DNA of 12,275 nucleotides from Bacteroidales bacterium M8 (GTDB lineage: Bacteria > Bacteroidota > Bacteroidia > Bacteroidales > Muribaculaceae). Below the pieces are notes generated by a model. It ran no database searches. It was not told the origin of the DNA and saw only the letters and a program-made list of their open reading frames with translations. Positions 7,144-12,275 of the stretch are shown one piece after another. The translations under genes and the position numbers were made by a program. Numbering within the stretch: position 1 is the first letter of the stretch; each line of letters opens with the position of its first letter. The DNA lies in assembly GCA_001689495.1 (NCBI GenBank), contig LUJS01000002.1:1-12275 (forward strand), written 5' to 3'.

Positions 7144-9162
7144 TCATCCCTCTATCATGCCGAGGAATTCCTCCTCGTTTATCACGGGGACTCCCAAGGA
7201 TTTTGCCTTCTCGAGCTTTGCGGGGCCCATGTTCTCGCCTGCAAGGACAAACGAGGTCTTTTTCGAGATGGAGCCCGAATTCTTGCCCCCGTTCTTCTCG
7301 ATGAGTTCCTTGTATTCCTCGCGCGAGTGTCGCGAGAATACTCCGCTTATCACGATTATCTTTCCGGCCAGAATATCCGTGTGGTCCGAGGTATCGGTCT
7401 CGGGCACCTCCAGACGCACTCCGGCGGCACGCAGACGTTCCACTATCACCCTGTTGGGCTCGTAGGCGAAAAACTCGATTATCGAGTCGGCGATTCTCGG
7501 ACCCACGTCGCTGATGGCAGTCAGCTCCTCGCGGCCCATGGCCATGAGGCGGTCTATGCCGCGCACCTGACGGGCTATCTTGCGCGAGACGGTCTCCCCG
7601 ACAAACGGTATGGACAAGGCATAGAGGACGCGCTCGAACGGCACGTTCAGCGAAGCCTCGACACCCTCGACGATGCGCTGTGCCGTGCGCGGGCCTATGC
7701 GCTCGAGTTTCTCCAGATCTGCGGCCTTGAGGTCATAGAAATCGGCTATGTCGCGGACCAGTCCGGCATCATAGAGCAACGAGCAGTTCTCCTCGCCCAC
7801 TCCGTCTATGTCCATCATGTGGCGACCCACGAAATGCTCGAGCCTGCCCACGATCTGCGGCGGGCATCCGTATTTGTTGGGGCATTGCCACGCAGCCTCG
7901 CCGGGAATCCTTATCAGTGCCGTGCCACATGCCGGACATGTGGTCACGAACCTCACCGGCTCGGCTCCGGGCTGTCGGGCGGCCTCGTCGACACCGGTGA
8001 TCTTGGGTATTATCTCGCCGCCCTTCTCGACATAGAGCATGTCCTGCTCGTGTATGCCGAGGTTACGCACTATGTCCTCGTTGTGCAGCGAGGCGCGCTT
8101 CACTATCGTGCCCGACAGCAAGACGGGCTCGAGATTGGCCACGGGGGTCACTATGCCCATGCGGCCGACTTCGAACGACACGAACCTCAGCCGTGTCAGA
8201 GCGCGCTCGGCGGCAAACTTGTATGCTATGGCCCAGCGTGGCGATTTTGAGGTATAGCCCAGATTGAGCTGCTGGCGCAGGTCGTTGACCTTGAACACCA
8301 GACCGTCGGTGGCCACGGGGAGCTCCCTGCGTGCGGTGTCCCAGTGGTTTATGAACTCGTCCACCTGACCGACACTCTCCAGCAGGGTCATGGCCGAGCT
8401 GACCTTGAAACCCCACTCGCGTGCCTTGAGCATGTTGTCATAATGGTTGTCGGCGGGCAGAGTGTCGGCAAGCAGGTAATAGAAATAGGCATCGAGGCCG
8501 CGTCGGGCCACCTCGGCCGAGTTCTGCAACTTGAGCGTGCCGGCGGCGGCATTGCGCGGGTTGGCGAACAGGGGCTCCTCGTTGAAGGCCCTCTCCTCGT
8601 TCAGCCGGTCGAACGCCTTCCATGGCAATACGATCTCGCCTCTTATCTCAAAGCTGTCGGGCCAGTCGCCCGGCCTGAGCACCAGAGGTATGCTGCGTAT
8701 GGTCTTGACGTTTTCGGTCACGTCGTCACCCTTCTCGCCGTCGCCGCGGGTCACGGCCCTGACGAGGCGTCCGTGCTCGTAGGTCAGCGAGATGCTTGTG
8801 CCGTCAAACTTCATCTCGCCCACGATGGGCACGAAAAGCAGTCCGCCGGTATATCCGAGGGCCTCGTTGCAGCGTCCGGCCCACTCGTCGACCTCCTCTA
8901 TCGAATATGTGTTGCCCAGCGACAGCATGGGGCGCGCATGCGTCACCTGCACGAACCCCTTGGCAAGGTCCGAGCCTACGCGATGCGTGGGCGACAGAGG
9001 GTCGTCAAGCTCGGGATATGCCTTTTCAAGCCCCTCGAGCTCTTTCATCAGGGCATCATACTCGCGGTCTGATATGACGGGCGAGTTCTCTACGTAATAT
9101 GCGTGGTTGTGGGCGTCGAGCTGTTGTCTCAGCTCGTCCACCCGCTGGCGTGGCGTGGACAT
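7144..9162 (-). CDS. ligA: NAD+-dependent DNA ligase LigA
   Basis: The 672-residue protein has the full length and domain order of LigA, the essential enzyme sealing nicks in replication and repair. Domain Ia is at about 1-70, with the NAD+-contacting YYVENSPVISDREYD. The adenylation domain has catalytic Lys118 in EMKFDGTSI and the TRGDGEKGDDVT and NPRNAAAGTL blocks. The OB fold is at about 320-400, and a four-cysteine zinc finger uses Cys409, Cys412, Cys427 and Cys433. Helix-hairpin-helix repeats follow at about 440-590 and a BRCT domain at about 595-672. EMKFDG in place of the textbook EPKxDG agrees with my recollection of Bacteroidetes LigA (ELKFDG-like). The gene begins 17 nt after the MFS gene, with no terminator between, so it is probably cotranscribed with it. 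Confidence 0.97.
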   Translation of the reverse strand: MSTPRQRVDELRQQLDAHNHAYYVENSPVISDREYDALMKELEGLEKAYPELDDPLSPTHRVGSDLAKGFVQVTHARPMLSLGNTYSIEEVDEWAGRCNEALGYTGGLLFVPIVGEMKFDGTSISLTYEHGRLVRAVTRGDGEKGDDVTENVKTIRSIPLVLRPGDWPDSFEIRGEIVLPWKAFDRLNEERAFNEEPLFANPRNAAAGTLKLQNSAEVARRGLDAYFYYLLADTLPADNHYDNMLKAREWGFKVSSAMTLLESVGQVDEFINHWDTARRELPVATDGLVFKVNDLRQQLNLGYTSKSPRWAIAYKFAAERALTRLRFVSFEVGRMGIVTPVANLEPVLLSGTIVKRASLHNEDIVRNLGIHEQDMLYVEKGGEIIPKITGVDEAARQPGAEPVRFVTTCPACGTALIRIPGEAAWQCPNKYGCPPQIVGRLEHFVGRHMMDIDGVGEENCSLLYDAGLVRDIADFYDLKAADLEKLERIGPRTAQRIVEGVEASLNVPFERVLYALSIPFVGETVSRKIARQVRGIDRLMAMGREELTAISDVGPRIADSIIEFFAYEPNRVIVERLRAAGVRLEVPETDTSDHTDILAGKIIVISGVFSRHSREEYKELIEKNGGKNSGSISKKTSFVLAGENMGPAKLEKAKSLGVPVINEEEFLGMIEG

Positions 9163-9179
9163 CGCAGACCGGGGATTGA

Positions 9180-10628
9180 TTATGCTTCGCCGTCTATTCT
9201 CATTTCCTCATAGTCTTCCTTGATGTTCGGAAGCTCCAGACCGTAACCCTTGCGGGCATCCATGGCCTTGAGGACGATGCCGAAGATGAGGGCGAGCACG
9301 CCGAGCGACGCAAACACGCACATCGGGGCCGTATAGTCATACTTCATCGGGTCTGCGATGCCGGGGTTGGTGGCGGTGAGGACATTGCCGATGATGATGG
9401 GTACGAATGCCAGACCGATGTTCTGGACCCAGAATATCAGCGAGTATGCGCTGCCGAGGAATCGCTTGTCCATCACTTTGGGCACCGAGGGCCACAGGGC
9501 GGCGGGCACCAGCGAGAACGAGATGCCCAGAACGACGATGGCCGAGTAGGTGATGAGCTCGCTCTTGGTCGAGGGCACCACGAATGCGAACGTGAGATGG
9601 CAGACTATCATCAGTATGGCGCCGATGATGAGCATGGTGGCACCCTTGCCCTTGTGGTCGAGGAACCATCCGAGGAACGGGGTGAGGCAGGCAGCACCGA
9701 TGGGGAACCAGCGGAAGATGTCGGATGCCTGTGTCTCGGTGATGCCGAGGTTGCACTGCAGCATGTTGGCGGCATAGCGCTGGAAGGGGAAGATGGCCGA
9801 ATAGTAGAGCACGCACAGCAGGGCGATGATCCAGAACAGACGGCTGCCGAAGATGGCGCCCACGTCAGAGAGCTTGAACTCCTCGTCATCGCCGCTTGCC
9901 TGAGCCACCTTGTCGGCACCGGCCTCGCGGTCGAGACGCGCGTCCATGAACGTGAATACTATATAAGAGAGGAGGCCGATGCAGAGCAGTGCCGAGCAGA
10001 AGGCCACGGGGACAACCACCGTGTGTCCGCCGCCCCACTCGGCCAGACGGGGCGAAATCGAGAAGATGGCAAACACGCCGATACGGGCAATGGCCATCTC
10101 GAGGCCCATGGCGAGGGCCATCTCCTTGCCCTCGAACCATTTGGCAAGAGCATTGCTGACGGTAATGCCGGCCATCTCGCAGCCGCAGCCGAAGATCATG
10201 AAGCCGAGGGCGGCCAGCTTGGCGCTGCCGGGCATGACAGTCCACCACGAGCTGAGCCACATGTCGAGGCCCGACCCCTGAAAACCGTCACTGATGGCAT
10301 AGAGCTTGATCACGGCGCCGCCCACCATAAGCGATGCCGACAGCGTGCCGGTGAAACGTATGCCCATCTTGTCGAGGATGATGCCGGCGAGGATGAGGAA
10401 ACCGAACAGGTTGAGTATGTACTCGGCTCCCGCATAATAACCGAATGCATCGGGCGACCATCCGCGCTGAGTCTGGATCAGAGACTGCAGGGGCGACATC
10501 ACGTCGACAAACATATAGGCGAACAACATCATGGACGCCACCAGAGCGAGGGCCGTCCAGCGCGCCCAAGCCTTGTCGGACAAAAGCTGTCTCACCGGTA
10601 CGGCGACAGCCTGATTAACTTTTTCCAT
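9180..10628 (-). CDS. Major facilitator superfamily (MFS) transporter
   Basis: This is a 482-residue inner-membrane protein with about twelve hydrophobic helices in two halves of six, separated by a charged cytoplasmic loop around residues 225-250 (MDARLDREAGADK through DDEEFK). Helix 1 begins near residue 25 (TALALVASMMLFAYMF). The loop after helix 2 has ILDKMGIRFTG, in the place of the MFS motif A. WPSVPKVMDKRFLGSAYSLIFWVQNIGLA in the second half resembles the MFSD1-like branch, to which a eukaryotic lysosomal dipeptide exporter belongs. That resemblance is from memory and the substrate is unknown. A -7 element lies 56 nt upstream. The gene precedes ligA by 17 nt and is divergent from the AI-2E family gene. 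Confidence 0.92.
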   Translation of the reverse strand: MEKVNQAVAVPVRQLLSDKAWARWTALALVASMMLFAYMFVDVMSPLQSLIQTQRGWSPDAFGYYAGAEYILNLFGFLILAGIILDKMGIRFTGTLSASLMVGGAVIKLYAISDGFQGSGLDMWLSSWWTVMPGSAKLAALGFMIFGCGCEMAGITVSNALAKWFEGKEMALAMGLEMAIARIGVFAIFSISPRLAEWGGGHTVVVPVAFCSALLCIGLLSYIVFTFMDARLDREAGADKVAQASGDDEEFKLSDVGAIFGSRLFWIIALLCVLYYSAIFPFQRYAANMLQCNLGITETQASDIFRWFPIGAACLTPFLGWFLDHKGKGATMLIIGAILMIVCHLTFAFVVPSTKSELITYSAIVVLGISFSLVPAALWPSVPKVMDKRFLGSAYSLIFWVQNIGLAFVPIIIGNVLTATNPGIADPMKYDYTAPMCVFASLGVLALIFGIVLKAMDARKGYGLELPNIKEDYEEMRIDGEA

Positions 10629-10683
10629 TTCCTATGGTTTTGATTAAGCTGTTTTGATTAAATGCTATTTTGGAATTTCTCTA

Positions 10684-10691
10684 CAAAATTA
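10684..10691 (-). promoter_or_regulatory. Probable -7 element of the MFS-ligA operon
   Basis: Read on the minus strand, TAATTTTG fits TAnnTTTG and lies 56 nt before the MFS start codon in an A/T-rich divergent intergenic region. No TTG is seen at the usual -33 distance. On the plus strand TAATTTCG (10725-10732) is a weaker candidate for the divergent AI-2E family gene. Confidence 0.5.
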
Positions 10692-10763
10692 CGGATTTTA
10701 TTCTATTATATTGGTATTTTTGAGTAATTTCGTGGCAAAAATCATCCATAAACCACCTCAGCC

Positions 10764-11873
10764 ATGCTTGTCCGTCAACGATTCGACCTTGACCGCACCG
10801 TCCGACTCTTCATCAACTGCGTCATATTTCTCGGAGTCATCTGGCTTGTCAACACCCTGCGCGGCGTGCTGCTCCCCTTTCTGGTGGGCTGCCTCATAGC
10901 CTATCTCTTCGAGCCGTTCGTCCAGTTCAACCGCCAGTTGCTCAAGCTCAAAGGGCGCGTCGTCGCCACGTTCGTCACGCTCTTCGAAGTCCTATTCTTC
11001 ATCACCGCCGTCTGCTATATAATAGTGCCCATGATAATGCGCGAGTCCGCCCAGCTGGCCTCGATACTCAAGGCATACTCGCAGGCGCGACAATCGGTGC
11101 CCTTAGTGCCCGAGTCGCTTCAGGACTTCCTGCGCCGCAATCTCGACTTCGAGCTGATAGCCTCGAAACTCTCGCGCGAGGAGTGGACCCGCATGATCGA
11201 GGAGACTCTCACCGCGTCGTGGTCGGTCATCACCGGCAGCATATCCATACTGATGAGCGTATTCAGCTGGTTCATCGTGGTGCTCTATGTCGTGTTCATA
11301 ATGATAGACTACGAACGCATCTCGGCCGGATTCCGCCGCATGGTCATGCCCAAATACCGCCGCATAGTCTTCAGGATTGGCAACGACGTCAAGCGGTCGA
11401 TGAATCTCTACTTCCGCGGACAGGCGCTCGTGGCCTTCATCGTGGGCATACTCTTCTCCATAGGCTTCCTTATCATAGGGCTCCCCATGGCCATCGTGCT
11501 CGGCATGTTTATCGGCCTGCTCAACATGGTGCCCTACCTGCAGCTCATATCCCTCGTCCCCGTCACCCTGCTGTGCCTAATATGCTCGGTTGGCGGCGAG
11601 GCCGAGTTCTGGCCGCTGTTCGGACAGGCCATAGCCGTCTATGTCGTCGTGCAGGCCATTCAGGACCTCGTGCTCACTCCCCGCATCATCGGCAAGGCCA
11701 TGAGCATGAATCCGGCCCTCATCTTCCTCTCGCTCTCGGTGTGGGGCACGCTGCTCGGTTTCATCGGACTCATCATCGCCATCCCCCTCACCACCCTGCT
11801 CATGGCATATTATGACGAATACATCATCGCCCCACGATCAAGGGAAAGACGCCCCGCAAGGCAAAAGCAATAA
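10764..11873 (+). CDS. AI-2E/PerM family transmembrane protein
   Basis: The 369-residue membrane protein belongs to the AI-2E transporter family (YdiK, PerM, TqsA). Hydrophobic helices lie near 14-50, 66-92, 151-183, 220-260, 265-290, 298-320 and 325-350. The polar segment around 95-150 is the usual soluble insertion between helices 3 and 4. Family hallmarks are LLPFLVGCLIAYLFEP near the N-terminus, YFRGQALVAFIVGI, FIGLLNMVPYL, VQAIQDLVLTPRIIGKAMSMNPALIFLS and GLIIAIPLTTLL. Members have been linked to autoinducer-2 export or Na+/H+ exchange, and the substrate is not settled by sequence. The basic tail RSRERRPARQKQ is cytoplasmic. The gene stands alone, divergent from the MFS gene, with no clear terminator before the tRNA-Pro promoter. 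Confidence 0.92.
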   Translation: MLVRQRFDLDRTVRLFINCVIFLGVIWLVNTLRGVLLPFLVGCLIAYLFEPFVQFNRQLLKLKGRVVATFVTLFEVLFFITAVCYIIVPMIMRESAQLASILKAYSQARQSVPLVPESLQDFLRRNLDFELIASKLSREEWTRMIEETLTASWSVITGSISILMSVFSWFIVVLYVVFIMIDYERISAGFRRMVMPKYRRIVFRIGNDVKRSMNLYFRGQALVAFIVGILFSIGFLIIGLPMAIVLGMFIGLLNMVPYLQLISLVPVTLLCLICSVGGEAEFWPLFGQAIAVYVVVQAIQDLVLTPRIIGKAMSMNPALIFLSLSVWGTLLGFIGLIIAIPLTTLLMAYYDEYIIAPRSRERRPARQKQ

Positions 11874-11942
11874 ATAGTTGTTAACATATAGAGAGCAAAA
11901 TATAGGATTTATGTTAAAATTACGTTAAAACACCATCCAATG

Positions 11943-11975
11943 TTTGGAAGATAACGAAAAAAGTCCGTACCTTTG
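11943..11975 (+). promoter_or_regulatory. Promoter of tRNA-Pro
   Basis: TTTG (11943-11946) and TACCTTTG (11968-11975), separated by 21 nt, match the Bacteroidetes -33/-7 promoter. The -7 box and start region TACCTTTGCAGCGCAAAA are identical to those of tRNA-Ser at the other end of the window. An AAAAAGTC block also precedes both -7 boxes. Confidence 0.87.
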
Positions 11976-12024
11976 CAGCGCAAAAGAGAACAAGACATCT
12001 CTGATGCAGCTCCCAAATCCTAAT

Positions 12025-12098
12025 CGGGGTGTAGCTCAGTTGGTTAGAGTACGCGTCTGGGGGGCGTGAGGTCGCTAGTTCGAGTCTAGTCACCCCGA
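12025..12098 (+). tRNA. tRNA-Pro (anticodon GGG)
   Basis: The 7-bp acceptor stem CGGGGTG/CACCCCG with discriminator A, the D arm GCTCAGTTGGTTAGAGT, an anticodon stem-loop with loop CTGGGGG (anticodon GGG) and a T arm with TTCGAGT give a complete 74-nt cloverleaf. The C at position 1 and GGG anticodon fit tRNA-Pro. The anticodon stem contains two G-T pairs. CCA is not encoded. Confidence 0.96.
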
Positions 12099-12108
12099 CA
12101 AAGGTAAG

Positions 12109-12146
12109 ACAAGGTGTAACGATCACGTTACACCTTGTTTCTTTTT
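12109..12146 (+). terminator. Terminator of tRNA-Pro
   Basis: ACAAGGTGTAACG (12109-12121) and CGTTACACCTTGT (12126-12138) form a perfect 13-bp stem with the loop ATCA. It is followed by TT, C and five T residues, 10 nt after the tRNA end. Confidence 0.92.
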
Positions 12147-12179
12147 CCACCCGCCCACACTATAATCATTTCACCCGCC

Positions 12180-12275
12180 ATGGATACATCAAACGGAATG
12201 CAGAATGTCATACCCTCTATCAAAAGATGCGATCGTGGGGATTACGAGGGGTCAGCGGATTTTCCCGGTGGGCGG
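12180..12275 (+). CDS. Weak partial ORF running off the right end
   Basis: From ATG 12180 the frame stays open for 32 codons to the end of the window (MDTSNGMQNVIPSIKRCDRG and onward). Its last residues, GSADFPGGR, are encoded inside the right terminal repeat. I recognise no family. It has no promoter of the usual type and lies only 34 nt beyond the tRNA-Pro terminator. It may be the start of a gene cut by the window end, a gene interrupted by a repeat element, or chance. Confidence 0.2.
   Translation, partial: MDTSNGMQNVIPSIKRCDRGDYEGSADFPGGR
12249..12273. repeat. Right copy of terminal inverted repeat
   Basis: GGGTCAGCGGATTTTC, a C, then CGGTGGGC is the inverted partner of positions 5-29, with one mismatch in 25 bases. 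It ends 2 nt before the window end. The match breaks off on the inner side (after the GGGTC end), which marks one border of the shared sequence. The outer border lies beyond the window. Confidence 0.75.

Noticed and set aside
7123..8250. A 375-codon plus-strand open frame opposite ligA, and similar long frames opposite the helicase (5229-6248), lptB (4210-4860) and the MFS gene (9597-10643)
   Set aside because: All lie antisense to proteins with full family motifs. Long complementary frames are expected in this genome because GNC-type codons leave few stops on the other strand.
10725..10732. TAATTTCG as the promoter of the AI-2E family gene
   Set aside because: It deviates from TAnnTTTG at one key base, and the nearest upstream TTGs (10711, 10720) are at the wrong distance. 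It is mentioned only as a weak candidate.
11881..11917. Inverted repeat TTAACATA/TATGTTAA after the AI-2E family gene as a terminator
   Set aside because: The stem is only A/T pairs with one or two G/C, the loop is over 20 nt, and no T tract follows. It would be unstable.

Overview
The window looks like a chromosomal segment of a GC-rich member of the Bacteroidales, possibly Muribaculaceae-like. Four things point there: several genes and both tRNAs have the Bacteroidetes -7 element TAnnTTTG, some with TTG/TTTG about 20 nt upstream; most genes lack a clear Shine-Dalgarno sequence; the tRNA 3' CCA is not encoded; and the Udk, LptB, LigA and RtcB proteins have Bacteroidetes-like sequences. Family-level placement is inference. 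The content is mostly core chromosome, with no phage, conjugation or CRISPR genes.

Layout. 1-67: half of a 25-bp inverted repeat whose partner is at the far end of the window (12249-12273), then tRNA-Ser(CGA) on the minus strand (116-202) with its own promoter and terminator. 268-1608 (minus): a compact three-gene operon, transcribed SMR-family exporter, then a Nim-like flavin split-barrel (PNPOx-type) protein, then a GNAT acetyltransferase. It looks like a detoxification or resistance cassette. 1609-2139: about 530 nt with no convincing intact gene. It holds divergent promoter elements, a possible broken small ORF and a structured, lower-GC tract leading into rtcB.

2140-3375 (plus): RtcB-type RNA ligase, closed by a strong terminator. 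3572-7070 (plus): a tightly packed run of uridine kinase, the LptB-like ABC ATPase of lipopolysaccharide export and a UvrD/PcrA-type helicase, expressed from a clear promoter before udk and closed by a bidirectional terminator. 7144-10628 (minus): an MFS transporter followed by NAD-dependent DNA ligase LigA, converging on the helicase. 10764-11873 (plus): an AI-2E/PerM-family membrane protein divergent from the MFS gene. 12025-12098: tRNA-Pro(GGG) with promoter and terminator. 12180-12275: a weak partial ORF running off the end into the terminal repeat.

How the parts fit: udk (pyrimidine salvage), lptB (outer membrane assembly), the helicase and ligA (DNA repair and replication) are housekeeping genes that are neighbours rather than one pathway. 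The least explained parts are the structured leader before rtcB, the frameshifted small ORF at 1696-1796, the SMR/Nim/GNAT trio, and the inverted repeats at the two ends. I did not find a clearly new defence or mobile system.
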